Below, one piece after another: positions 49,810 through 63,131 of a stretch of DNA of 64,000 nt (position 1 is its first letter; every line of letters starts with the position of its first letter). This DNA is from Protonemura montana (Eukaryota; Arthropoda; Insecta; Plecoptera; Nemouridae): positions 16,911,050 through 16,975,049 of the forward strand of contig OX387610.1 in assembly GCA_947568835.1 (NCBI GenBank). Direction: 5' to 3'. The position numbers and the translations under genes were made by a program. The notes under the pieces were generated by a model. It saw only the letters and a list, made by a program, of their open reading frames with translations, had not been told where the DNA came from and did not search any database.

Positions 49810-52389
49810 TTGACACTCCAGTCACTCTGCCATTCTATTCAGACGCTCCAGACTATCTGCCACGCTTGCCAGACGCTCCAGAAACTCTGCCACGCTAGCC
49901 AGACGATCCAGACACTTTGCCTCGCTACCCAGACGCTCCAGACACTCTGCCTCAATAGCCAGTCGCTTCAGACACTCTGCCTCGCTAGCTAGACGCTTCA
50001 TACACTCTACCATGCTAGTCAGACGCTCTAGACTTTCTGCCTCGCTAGAAAGACGCTCCAGACACTATGCCTCGCTACCCAGACGCTCCAGAGACTCTGC
50101 CTCGCTAGCCAGACGCTCAAGACACTCTGCCTCGCTAGCTAGACGCTCTAGACACTCTGCCATGCTAACCAGACGCTCCAGACTATCCGCCACGCTAGCC
50201 ATAGGCTCCAGACACTCTGCCACGCTAGCAAGACGCTCCAGACACTCAGCCACGTTCGCCAGACGCTCCAGACACTCTGCCTCGCTATTCAGACGCTCCA
50301 GTTACTCTACCATGCTAGCTAGACGCTCCAGACACTCTGCCTCGCTAGCCAGGCGCTCCAGACACTCTGCATCGATACCCAGACGCTCCAGACACTCTGC
50401 TACGCTAGCTAGACGCTCCAGACACTCTGTCTTGCTACCCAGACGCTCCAGACTCTCTGTCTTGCTACCCAGGCGCTCCAGACACTCTGCCTCGCTACCC
50501 AGACGCTCCAGACACTCTGCTTCGCTAGCTAGACGCTCCAGACACTCTGATTCGCTACCCAGACGCTCCAGACACTTTGCCTCGCTACTTAGACACACCA
50601 GACACTCTGCTTCGCTAGCTAGACGCTCCAGACACTCTGCCTTGCTACCCAGACAATCCAGACTCTCTGCCATTCTAGTCAGACGCTCCAGACACTCTGC
50701 CTCGCTAGCCAGGCGCTCCAGACACTCTACCTCGCCACCCAGACGCTCCAGGCACTCTGCCTCGCCAGCAAGGCACTTCAGACACTCTGTTTTGCTAGCT
50801 AGACGGTCCAGACACTCAGCCATGCTAGCCAGACGCTCCAGGTACTCTGCCTTGCTACCCAGACGCTCCAGACACTCTGCCATTCTAGTCAGACGCTCCA
50901 GACTATCTGCCACGCTAGCCAGAGGCTCCAGACACTCTGCCACGCTAGCCATACGCTGCAGACACTCAGCTATGCTAGCCACACGCTCCAGACTTTCTGC
51001 CACGCTAGCCAGACGCTCGAGACACCCTGCCACGCTAGCCAGACGCTCCAGACACTCTGATTCGCTACCCAGACGCTCCAGACAATTTGCCTCGCTACCC
51101 AGACACACCAGACACTCTGCCTCGCTAGCTAGACGCTCCAGACACTCTGCCTTGCTACCCAGACCCTCCAGACACTCTGCCTTGCTACCCAGACCCTCCA
51201 GACATTCTGCCTCGCTAGCCAGGTGCTCCAGACACTCTGCCTCGCTACCCAGACGCTCCAGACTATCTGCCACGCTAGCCAGTGGCTCCAGACTATCTGC
51301 CACGCTAGCCAGAGGCTGCAGACACTCTGCCACGCTAGCTAGACGCTCCAGACACTCTGCCATGCTAGCCAGACGCTCCAGACACTCTGATTCGCTACTT
51401 CGACGTTCCAGACACTTTGCCTTGCTACTGAGACGCTCCAGACACTCTGCCTCGCTAGCCAGGCGCTTCAGAAGCTCTGCCCCGCTAGTTAGGCTCTCCA
51501 GACACTCTGCCATGCCAGCCAGACGCTTCATTTTATCTGCCACGCTAGCCAGAGGTTCCAGACACTCTGCCACGCTAGCTTGACGCTCCAGACACTCTGC
51601 TTTTCTGGTCAGATGCTCCAGACTATCTGCCACGCTAGCCAGAGGCTCCAGACACTCTGCCACGCTAGCAAGACACTCCAGACACTCTGTCTTGCTAGCC
51701 AGGCGCTCCAGACACTCTGCCACGCTAGCTAGACGCTCCAGACACTCTGCCTTGCTACCCAGACCCTCCAGACACTCTGCCTTGCTACCCAGACCCTCCA
51801 GACATTCTGCCTCGCTAGCCAGGTGCTCCAGACACTCTGCCTCGCTACCCAGACGCTCCAGACTATCTGCCACGCTAGCCAGTGGCTCTAAACTATCTGC
51901 CACGCTAGCCAGAGGCTCCAGACACTCTGCCACTCTAGCTAGACGCTCCAGACACTCTGCTATGCTTGCCAGACGCTCCAGACACTCTGATTCGCTACTT
52001 CGACGTTCCAGACACTTTGCCTTGCTACTGAGACGCTCCAGACACTCTGCCTCGCTAGCCAGGCGCTTCAGAAGCTCTGCCCCGCTAGTTAGCCTCTCCA
52101 GACACTCTGCCATGCCAGCCAGACGCTTCAGTTTATCTGCCACGCTAGCCAGAGGTTTCAGACACTCTGCCACGCTAGCTAGACGCTCCAGACACTCTGC
52201 TATTCTAGTCAGATGCTTCAGACTATCTGCCACGCTAGCCAGAGGCTCCAGACACTCTGCCACGCTAGCAAGACACTCCAGACACTCTGTCTTGCTAGCC
52301 AGGCGCTCCAGACACTCTGCCACGCTAGCTAGACGCTCCAGACACTCTGCCTTGCTACCCAGACGCTCCAGACACTCTGCTTCGCTAGC
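49810..52389 (+). repeat. Higher-order module 22, N-type extended, 2,580 bp
   Basis: 86 monomers with no net indel, the partner of module 18. Differences seen: 49,926 (t; c at 30,015), 50,652 (g; c at 30,741) and 51,918 (c; g at 32,007). Confidence 0.9.
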
Positions 52390-55300
52390 TTGACACTCCA
52401 GTCACTCTGCCATTCTATTCAGACGCTCCAGACTATCTGCCACGCTTGCCAGACGCTCCAGAAACTCTGCCAAGCTAGCCAGACGATCCAGACACTATGC
52501 CTCGCTACCCAGACGCTCCAGAGACTTTGCCTCGCTAGCCAGACGCTCAAGACACTCTGCCTCGCTAGCTAGACGCTCTAGACACTCTGCCATGCTAACC
52601 AGACGCTCCAGACTATCCGCCACGCTAGCCATAGGCTCCAGACACTCTGCCACGCTAGCAAGACGCTCCAGACACTCAGCCACGCTCGCCAGACGCTCCA
52701 GACACTCTGCCTCGCTATTCAGACGCTCCAGTTACCCTACCATGCTAGCTAGACGCTCCAGACACTCTGCCTCGCTAGCCAGGCGCTCCAGACACTCTGC
52801 CTCGCTACCCAGACGCTCCAGACACTCTGCTACGCTATCTAGACGCTCCAGACACTCTGTCTTGCTACCCAGACGCTCCAGACTCTCTGTCTTGCTACCC
52901 AGGCGCTCCAGACACTCTGCCTCGCTACCCAGACGCTCCAGACACTCTGCTACGCTAGCTAGAAGCTCCAGACACTCTGATTCGCTACCCAGACGCTCCA
53001 GACACTTTGCCTCGCTACTTAGACACACCAGACACTCTGCTTCGCTAGCTAGACGCTCCAGACACTCTGCCTTGCTACCCAGACCCTCCAGACACTCTGC
53101 CTTCCTAGCCGGGTGCTCCAGACACTCAGCCTCGCTACCCAGACGCTCCAGACTATCTGCCACGCTAGCCAGACGCTCCAGACTATCCGCCACGCTAGCT
53201 ATAGGCTCCAGACACTCAGCCACGCTCGCCAGACGCTCCAGACACTCTGCCTCGCTATTCAGATGCTCCAGTTACTCTACCATGCTAGCTAGACGCTCCA
53301 GACACACTGCCTCGCTAGCCAGGCGCTCCAGACACTCTGCCTCGCTACCCAGACGCTCCAGGCACTCTGCCTCGCCAGCAAGGCACTTCAGACACTCTTT
53401 TTCGCTAGCTAGACGGTCCAGACACTCAGCCATGCTAGCCAGACGCTCCAGGTACTCTGCCTCGCATACCCAGACGCTCCAGACACTTTGCCTCGCTACC
53501 CAGACGCTCCAGACACTCTGCCTTGCTAGCTAGACGCTCTAGACACTCTGCCATGATAACCAGATGCTCCAGACTATCCGCCACGCTAGCCATAGGCTCC
53601 AGACACTCGGCCACGCTAGCAAGACGCTCCAGACACTCAGCCACGCTCGCCAGACGTTCCAGACACTCTGCCTCGCTATTCAGACGCTCCAGTTACTCTA
53701 CCATGCTAGCTAGACGCTCCAGACACACTGCCTCGCTAGCCAGGCGCTCCAGACACTCTTGCTCGCTACCCAGACGCTCCAGACACTCTGCCTCGCTAGC
53801 CAGGCGCTCCAGACACTCTGCCTCGCTACCCAGACGCTCCAGGCACTCTGCCTCGCCAGCAAGTTACTTTAGACACTCTGTTTCGCTAGCTAGACGGTCC
53901 AGACACTCAGCCATGCTAGCCAGACGCTCCAGGTATTCTGCCTTGCTACCCAGACGCTCCAGACACACTGCCTCGCTTGCCAGGCGCTCAAAACACTCTG
54001 CCACGCTAGCAAGACGCTCCAGACACTCTGCCACGCTAGCCAGACGCTCCAGACACTCTGCCACGCTAGCAAGACGCTCCAGACACTCTGCCTCGCTACC
54101 CAGACGCTCAAGATTTTCTGCCTCGCTAGCCAGGCGCTTTAGACACTCTGCCTCGCTAGCTAGACGCCCCAGACACTCTACCATGCTAGCCAGACGCTAT
54201 AGACTATCCGCCACGCTAGCCATAGGCTCCAGACACTCTGCCACGCTAGCAAGACGCTCCAGACACTCAGCCACGCTCGCCAGACGCTCCAGACACTCTG
54301 CCTCGCTATTCAGACGCTCCAGTTACTCTACCATGCTAGCTAGACGCTCCAGACACTCTGCCTCGCTAGCCAGGCGCTCCAGACACTCTGCCTCGCTACC
54401 CAGACGCTCCAGACTCTCTGCTACGCTAGCTAGACGCTCCAGACACTCTGTCTTGCTACCCAGACGCTCCAGACTCTCTGTCTTGCTACCCAGGCGCTCC
54501 AGACACTCTGCGTCGCTACCCAGACGCTCCAGACACTCTGTCTTGCTATCCAGACGCTCCAGACCCTCTGCTTTGCTAGCCAGGCGCTCCAGACACTCTG
54601 ATTCGCTACCCAGACGCTCCAGACACTTTGCCTCGCTACTTAGACACACCAGACACTCTGCTTCGCTAGATAGACACTCCAGACACTCTGCCTTGCTACC
54701 CAGACCCTCCAGACACTCTGCCTTCCTAGCCGGGTGCTCCAGACACTCAGCCTCGCTACCCAGACGTTCCAGACACTCTGCCTCGCTATTCAGATGCTCC
54801 AGTTACTCTACCATGCTAGCTAGAAGCTCCAGACACACTGCCTCGCTAGCCAGGCGCTCCAGACACTCTGCCTCGCTACCCAGGCGCTCCATACACTCTG
54901 CCTCGCTACCCAGGCGCTCCAGACACTCTGCCTCGCTACCCTGGCGATCCAGACACTCTGCCTTGCTACCCAGACGCTCCAGGCACTCTGCCTCGCAAGC
55001 AAGGCACTTCAGACACTCTTTTTCGCTAGCTAGACGGTCCAGACACTCAGCCATGCTGGCCAGACGCTCCAGGTACTCTGCCTTGCTACCCAGACGCTCC
55101 AGACACTCTGCTATTCTAGTCAGACGCTCCAGACTATCTGCCACGCTAGCCAGAGGCTCCAGACACTCTGCCACGCTAGCCATACGCTCTAGACACTCTG
55201 CTATGCTAGCCACACGCTCCAGACTTTCCGCCACGCTAGCCAGACGCTCTAGACTTTCTGCCTCGCTAGCAAGACGCTCCTGACACTCTGCCTCGCTACC

Positions 55301-56314
55301 CAGACCCTCCAGACACTCTGCCTCGCTAGCCAGGCGCTCCAGACACGCTGCCTCGCTACCCAGACGCTCCAGACTATCTGCCACGCTAGCCAGTGGCTCC
55401 AGATTATCTGCCACGCTAGCCAGAGGCTCCAGACACTCTGCCACGCTAGCAAGACGCTCCAGACACTCTGCCTCGCTAGCCAGCCGCTCCAGACACTCTG
55501 CCATGCTAGCCAGAGATTTCAGACACTCTGCTACGCTAGCTAGACGCTCCAGACACTCTGCCACGCTATCTTGACGCTCCAGACACTCTGCCTTGCTACT
55601 AAGACCCTCCAGACACTCTGCCTCGCTAGCCAGGCGCTCCAGACACTCTGCCTCGCTACCCAGACGCTCTAGACACTCTGCCTCGCTAGCCAGCCGCTCC
55701 AGACACTCTGCCATGACAGCCAGACGTTTCAGACTTACTGCCACGCTAGCCAGAGGTTTCAGACACTCTGCTACGCTAGCAAGACTCTTCAGACTCTCTG
55801 CCTCGCTAGCTAGATGCTCCAAACACTCTGCCTTGCTACCCAGACCCTCCAGACACTCTACCTCGCTAGCCAGGCGCTCCAGACACGCTGCCTCGCTACC
55901 CAGACGCTCCAGACTATCTGCCACGCTAGCCAGTGGCTCCAGATTATCTGCCACGCTAGCCAGAGGCTCCAGACACTCTGCTTCGCTAGCTAGACGCTCC
56001 AGACACTCTGCCACGCTAGCCAGCCGCTCCAGACACTTTGCCTCGCTACCAAGACGCTCCAGACACTCTGCCTCGCTAGCTAGACGCTCTAGACACTCTG
56101 CCATGATAACCAGATGCTCCAGACTATCCGCCACGCTAGCCATAGGCTCCAGACACTCGGCCACGCTAACAAGACGCTCCAGACACTCAGCCACGCTCGC
56201 CAGATGTTCCAGACACTCTGCCTCGCTATTCAGACGCTCCAGTTACTCTACCATGCTAGCTAGACGCTCCAGACACACTGCCTCGCTAGCCAGACGCTCC
56301 AGACACTCTGTTTT

Positions 56315-57441
56315 GCTAGCTAGTCGCTCTAGACACTAAGCCTCGGTAAAAAGACACTCCAGACACTTTTCCCCGCTTGCCAGACTCTCTAGACAGTCTG
56401 CCTTAGAAGCAAGACGCTCCAGACATTCTGCCTCACTTGCTAGACGCTCTAAACACTCTGTCTTAGAAGCAAGACGCTCCAGACACCCTGTTTGGCATGC
56501 CTGACGCTCCAGATACTCTGCTTTGCTTGCCAGACGCTCCAGACACTCTACCACGCTAGCCAGAAGCTACAGACACTCTACTTTGCTAGGAAGACGCTTT
56601 AGACACTCTACCTCGGTAATAAAACGCTCCAGAAACTCTGCCTCGCTTGCAAGACGCTCCAGACTATCTGCCTTCCTAGCCAGACTCTTCAGAAGCTCTG
56701 CCATGCTAGCAATTCGCTCCAGACACTTTGCCTCACTAGCAAGAAGCTCCAGGCACTCTGCTTTGCTTGCCAGACGCTCCAGACACTCATCCATGCTAGC
56801 CAGACGCTCCAGACACGCTGCCTCGCTAAAAAGACGCTTCAGACACTCTGCCTCGCTAAAAAGACGCTCTAGACACTCTGCTTTGCTAGCAAGACGTTTC
56901 AGACACTCTTCCTCGCTAGCTAGACGCCCCAGACACTCTGCCTTGGTAGTAAGATGCTCCAGACTATCTGCCACGCTAGCTAGACGCTCCAGACACTCTG
57001 CCTTGGTAGTTAGATGCTCCAGACTATCTGCCACGCTAGCTAGACGCTCCAGACACTCTGCCTCGCTACCCAGACGCTCCAGAAACTCTGCCTCGCTAGA
57101 TTGGCGTCAGACACTTTGCCTTGCTAGACAGACGCTCCATACACTCTCGTTTTATTGCAAATCGCTTCAGACACTTTGCCTCGGTAATATCACGCTCAAG
57201 AAACTCTGCATCGCTAGCAAGACGCTCCAGACACTCTGCCACGCTAGTCAGACGCTCCAGACACTCTGCCTCGCTAGCAAGACGCTCCAGAATTTCTGCT
57301 TAACTATCCAGACGCTCCAGACACTCTGCCTCGCTAACAAGACGCTCCAGAATTTCTGCTTAACTATCCAGACGCCCCAGACACTCTGCCATGCTAGCCA
57401 GACGCTGCAGACACTCTGCCTCACTAGCAAAAAGCTCCAGA
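56315..57441 (+). repeat. Divergent monomer block D1, copy 2
   Basis: The counterpart of 36,404-37,530 at +19,911 bp. No difference was seen, and the 2-base deletion is near 57,098. Confidence 0.88.
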
Positions 57442-58202
57442 CACTCTGGCTTGCTATCCAGACGCTCTAGACCCTCTGCTTTGCTAGCCAGGCGCTCCAG
57501 ACACTCTGATTCGCTACCCAGACGCTCCAGACACTCTGCTACGCTAGCTAGACGCTCCAGACACTCTGTCTTGCTACCCAGACGCTCCAGACTCTCTGTC
57601 TTGCTACCCAGGCGCTCCAGACACTCTGCCTCGCTACCCAGACGCTCCAGACACTCTGTCTTGCTATCCAGACGCTCCAGACCCTCTGCTTTGCTAGCCA
57701 GGCGCTCCAGACACTCTGATTCGCTACCCAGACGCTCCAGACACTTTGCCTCGCTACTTAGACACACCAGACACTCTGCTTCGCTAGCTAGACGCTCCAG
57801 ACACTCTGCCTTGCTACCCAGACCCTCCAGACACTCTGCCTTCCTAGCCGGGTGCTCCAGACACTCTGACATGCTAGCCAGAGATTTCAGACACTCTGCT
57901 ACGCTAGCTAGACGCTCCAGACACTCTGCCACGCTAGCAAGACGCTCCAGACACTCTGCCTCGCTACCCAGACGCTCAAGAGACTCTGCCTCGATAGCCA
58001 GGCGCTTTAGACACTCTGCCTCGCTAGCCAGGCGCTCCAGACACTCTGCCTCGCTACCCAGACGCCCCAGACACTCTGCTACGCTAGCTAGACGCTCCAG
58101 ACACTCTGTCTTGCTACCCAGACGCTCCAGACACTCTGCTACGCTAGCTAGACGCTCCAGACATTCTGTCTTGCTACCCAGACGCTCCAGACTCTCTGTC
58201 TT

Positions 58203-59146
58203 GCTAGCTAGTCGCTCTAGACACTAAGCCTCGGTAAAAAGACACTCCAGACACTTTTCCCCGCTTGCCAGACTCTCCAGACAGTCTGCCTTAGAAGCAA
58301 GACGCTCCAGACATTCTGCCTCACTTGCTAGACGCTCTAAACACTCTGTCTTAGAAGCAAGACGCTCCAGACACCCTGTCTCGCTTGCCAGACGCTCCAA
58401 ACACTCTGTCTTAGAAGCAAGACGCTCCAGACACCCTGTTTGGCATGCCTGACGCTCCAGGCACTCTGCTTTGCTTGCCAGACGCTCCAGACACTCATCC
58501 ATGCTAGCCAGACGCTCCAGACACGCTGCCTCGCTATAAAGACGCTTCAGACACTCTGCCTCGCTAACAAGACGCTCTAGACACTCTGCTTTGCTAGCAA
58601 GACGTTTCAGACACTCTTCCTCGCTAGCTAGACGCCCCAGACACTCTGCCTTGGTAGTAAGATGCTCCAGACTATCTGCCACGCTAGCTAGACGCTCCAG
58701 ACACTCTGCATTGGTAGTTAGATGCTCCAGACTATCTGCCACGCTAGCTAGACGCTCCAGACACTCTGCCTTGGTAGTTAGATGCTCCAGACTATCTGCC
58801 ACGCTAGCTAGACGCTCCAGACACTCTGCCTCGCTACCCAGACGCTCCAGAAACTCTGCCTCGCTAGATTGGCGTCAGACACTTTGCCTTGCTAGACAGA
58901 CGCTCCATACACTCTCGTTTTATTGCAAATCGCTTCAGACACTTTGCCTCGGTAATATCACGCTCAAGAAACTCTGCCTCGCTAGCAAGACGCTCCAGAC
59001 ACTCTGCCACGCTAGTCAGACGCTCCAGACACTCTGCCTCGCTAGCAAGACGCTCCAGAATTTCTGCTTAACTATCCAGACGCTCCAGACACTCTGCCAT
59101 GCTAGCCAGACGCTGCAGTCACTCTGCCTCACTAGCAAAAAGCTCC
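58203..59146 (+). repeat. Divergent monomer block D2, copy 2
   Basis: The counterpart of 38,292-39,235, including the tripled ttggtag/actatctg pair. No difference was seen. Confidence 0.86.
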
Positions 59147-60931
59147 AGACACTCTGTCTTGCTACCCAGACGCTCCAGACTCTCTGTCTTGCTACCCAGG
59201 CGCTCCAGACACTCTGCCTCGCTACCCAGACGCTCCAGACACTCTGTCTTGCTATCCAGACGCTCCAGACCCTCTGCTTTGCTAGCCAGGCGCTCCAGAC
59301 ACTCTGATTCGCTACCCAGACGCTCCAGACACTTTGCATCGCTACTTAGACACACCAGACACTCTGCTTCGCTAGCTAGACGCTCCAGACACTCTGCCTT
59401 GCTACCCAGACCCTCCAGACACTCTGCCTTCCTAGCCGGGTGCTCCAGACACTCAGCCTCGCTACCCAGACGCTCCAGACTATCTGCCACGCTAGCCAGT
59501 GGCTCCAGACACTCTGCCACGCTAGCCAGAGGATCCAGACACTCAGCCTCGCTATTCAGATGCTCCAGTTACTCTACCATGCTAGCTAGACGCTCCAGAC
59601 ACACTGCCTCGCTAGCCAGGCGCTCCAGACACTCTGCCTCGCTACCCAGGCGCTCCAGACACTCTGCCTTGCTACCCAGACGCTCCAGGCACTCTGCCTC
59701 GCCAGCAAGTCACGTCAGACACTCTTTTTCGCTAGCTAGACGGTCCAGACACTCAGCCATGCTAGCCAGACGCTCCAGGTACTCTGCCTTGCTACCCAGA
59801 CGCTCCAGACACTCTGCTATTCTAGTCAGACGCTCCAGACACTCTGCCACGCTAGCCATACGCTCTAGACACTCTGCTATGCTAGCCACACGCTCCAGAC
59901 TTTCCGCCACGCCAGCCAGACGCTCTAGACTTTCTGCCTCGCTAGCAAGACGCTCCTGACACTCTGCCTCGCTACCCAGACGCTCCAGACACTTTGCCTC
60001 GCTACCCAGACGCTCCAGACACTCTGCCTCGCTAGCTAGACGCTCTAGACACTCTGCCATGATAACCAGATGCTCCAGACTATCCGCCACGCTAGCCATA
60101 GGCTCCAGACACTCGGCCATGCTAGCAAGACGCTCCAGACACTCAGCCACGCTCGCCAGACGTTCCAGACACTCTGCCTCGCTATTCAGACGCTCCAGTT
60201 ACTCTACCATGCTAGCTAGACGCTCCAGACACACTGCCTCGCTAGCCAGGCGCTCCAGACACTCTGGCTCGCTACCCAGACGCTCCAGACACTCTGCCTC
60301 GCTAGCCAGGCGCTCCAGACACTCTGCCTCGCTACCCAGACGCTCCAGGCACTCTGCCTCACCAGCAAGTTACTTTAGACACTCTGTTTCGCTAGCTAGA
60401 CGGTCCAGACACTCAGCCATGCTAGCCACACGCTCCAGGTACTCTGCCTTGCTACCCAGACGCTCCAGACACACTGCCTCGCTTGCTAGGCGCTCAAAAC
60501 ACTCTGCCACGCAAGCAAGACGCTCCAGACACTCTGCCACGCTAGCCAGACGCTCCAGACACTCTGCTACGCTAGCAAGACGCTCCAGACACTCTGCCTC
60601 GCTACCCAGACGCTCAAGAGACTCTGCCTCGCTAGCCAGGCGCTTTAGACACTCTGCCTCGCTAGCTAGACGCTCCAGACACTCTACCATGCTAGCCAGA
60701 CGCTATAGACTATCCGCCACGCTAGCCATAGGCTCCAGACACTCTGCCACGCTAGCAAGACGCTCCAGACACTCAGCCACGCTCGCCAGACGCTCCAGAC
60801 ACTCTGCCTCGCTATTCAGACGCTCCAGTTACTCTACCATGCTAGCTAGACTCTCCAGACACTCTGCCTCGCTAGCCAGGCGTTTCAGACACTCTGCCTC
60901 GCTACCCAGACGCTCCAGACTCTCTGTCTTG

Positions 60932-62053
60932 CAAGCTAGTCGCTCTAGACACTAAGCCTCGGTAAAAAGACACTCCAGACACTTTTCCCCGCTTGCCAGA
61001 CTCTCCAGACAGTCTGCCTTAGAAGCAAGACGCTCCAGACATTCTGCCTCACTTGCTAGACGCTCTAAACACTCTGTCTTAGAAGCAAGACGCTCCAGAC
61101 ACCCTGTCTCGCTTGCCAGACGCTCCAAACACTCTGTCTTAGAAGCAAGACGCTCCAGACACCCTGTTTGGCATGCCTGACGCTCCAGATACTCTGCTTT
61201 GCTTGCCAGACGCTCCAGACACTCTCCCACGCTAGCCAGAAGCTACAGACACTCTACTTTGCTAGGAAGACGCTTTAGACACTCTACCTCGGTAATAAAA
61301 CGCTCCAGAAACTCTGCCTCGCTTGCAAGACGCTCCAGACTATCTGCCTTCCTAGCCAGACTCTTCAGAAGCTCTGCCATGCTAGCAATTCGCTCCAGAC
61401 ACTTTGCCTCACTAGCAAGAAGCTCCAGGCACTCTGCTTTGCTTGCCAGACGCTCCAGACACTCATCCATGCTAGCCAGACGCTCCAGACACGCTGCCTC
61501 GCTAAAAAGACGCTTCAGACACTCTGCCTCGCTAACAAGACGCTCTAGACACTCTGCTTTGCTAGCAAGACGTTTCAGACACTCTTCCTCGCTAGCTAGA
61601 CGCCCCAGACACTCTGCCTTGGTAGTAAGATGCTTTAGACTATCTGCCACGCTAGCTAGACGCTCCAGACACTCTGCCTTGGTAGTTAGATGCTCCAGAC
61701 TATCTGCCACGCTAGCAAGACGCTCCAGACACTCTGCCTCGCTATCCAGACGCTCCAGAAACTCTGCCTCGCTAGATTGGCGTCAGACACTTTGCCTTGC
61801 TAGACAGACGCTCCATACACTCTCGTTTTATTGCAAATCGCTTCAGACACTTTGCCTCGGTAATATCACGCTCAAGAAACTCTGCCTCGCTAGCAAGACG
61901 CTCCAGACACTCTGCCACGCTAGTCAGACGCTCCAGACACTCTGCCTCGCTAGCAAGACGCTCCAGAATTTCTGCTTAACTATCCAGAGTCTCCAGACAC
62001 TCTGCCATGCTAGCCAGACGCTGCAGACACTCTGCCTCACTTGCAAAAAGCTC
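60932..62053 (+). repeat. Divergent monomer block D3, copy 2
   Basis: The counterpart of 41,021-42,142. No difference was seen. Confidence 0.86.
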
Positions 62054-62085
62054 CAGACACTCTGCATCGCTACCCAGGCGCTCCA

Positions 62086-62121
62086 GACGCTTTGCTTTAA
62101 TATTTTAATGCTTTAAACACT
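62086..62121 (+). repeat. AT-rich aberrant monomer, copy 2
   Basis: The same AT-rich monomer as at 42,175-42,210, displaced by 19,911 bp. Confidence 0.85.
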
Positions 62122-62560
62122 CTGCTACGCTAGCTAGTGGCTCCAGACACTCTGCCACGCTAGCTTGACGCTCCAGGCACTCTGCCTCGCTACTTAGACG
62201 CTCCAGAAACTCTGCCACGCTAGCCAGGCACTCCAGACACTCTGGCTCGCTACCAGGACGCTCCAGACACTCTGCCTTCCTAGCCAGCCGCTCCAGACAC
62301 TCTGCCATGCTAGCCAGAGATTTCAGACACTCTGCTACGCTAGCTAGACGCTCCAGACACTCTGCCACGCTAGCTAGAAGCTCCAGACACTCTGCCTTGC
62401 TATTTAGACCCTCCAGACACTCTGCCTCGCTAGCCAGGCGCTCCAGACACTCTGCCTCGCTACCCAGACGCTCCAGACTATCTGCCACGCTAGCCAGTGG
62501 CTCCAGAATATTTGCCACGCTAGCCAGAGGCTCCAGACACTCTGCCACGCTAGCTAGACG

Positions 62561-63131
62561 CTCCAGACACGCTGCCTCGCTTAAAAGACGCTTCAGACAC
62601 TCTGCCTCGCTAACAAGACGCTCTAGACACTCTGCTTTGCTAGCAAGACGTTTCAGACACTCTTCCTCGCTAGCTAGACGCCCCAGACACTCTGCCTTGG
62701 TAGTAAGATGCTCCAGACTATCTGCCACGCTAGCTAGACGCTCCAGACACTCTGCCTTGGTAGTTAGATGCTCCAGACTACCTGCCACGCAAGCTAGACG
62801 CTCCAGACACTCTGCCTCGCTTCCCAGACGCTCCAGAAACTCTGCCTCGCTAGATTGGCGTCAGACACTTTGCCTTGCTAGACAGACGCTCCATACACTC
62901 TCGTTTTATTGCAAATCGCTTCAGACACTTTGCCTCGGTAATATCACGCTCAAGAAACTCTGCCTCGCTAGCAAGACGCTCCAGACACTCTGCCACGCTA
63001 GTCAGACGCTCCAGACACTCTGCCTCGCTAGCAAGACGCTCCAGAATTTCTGCTTAACTATCCAGACGCTCCAGACACTCTGCCATGCTAGCCAGACGCT
63101 GCAGACACTCTGCCTCACTAGCAAAAAGCTC
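62561..63131 (+). repeat. Divergent monomer block D4, copy 2
   Basis: The counterpart of 42,650-43,220. No difference was seen. Confidence 0.86.
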
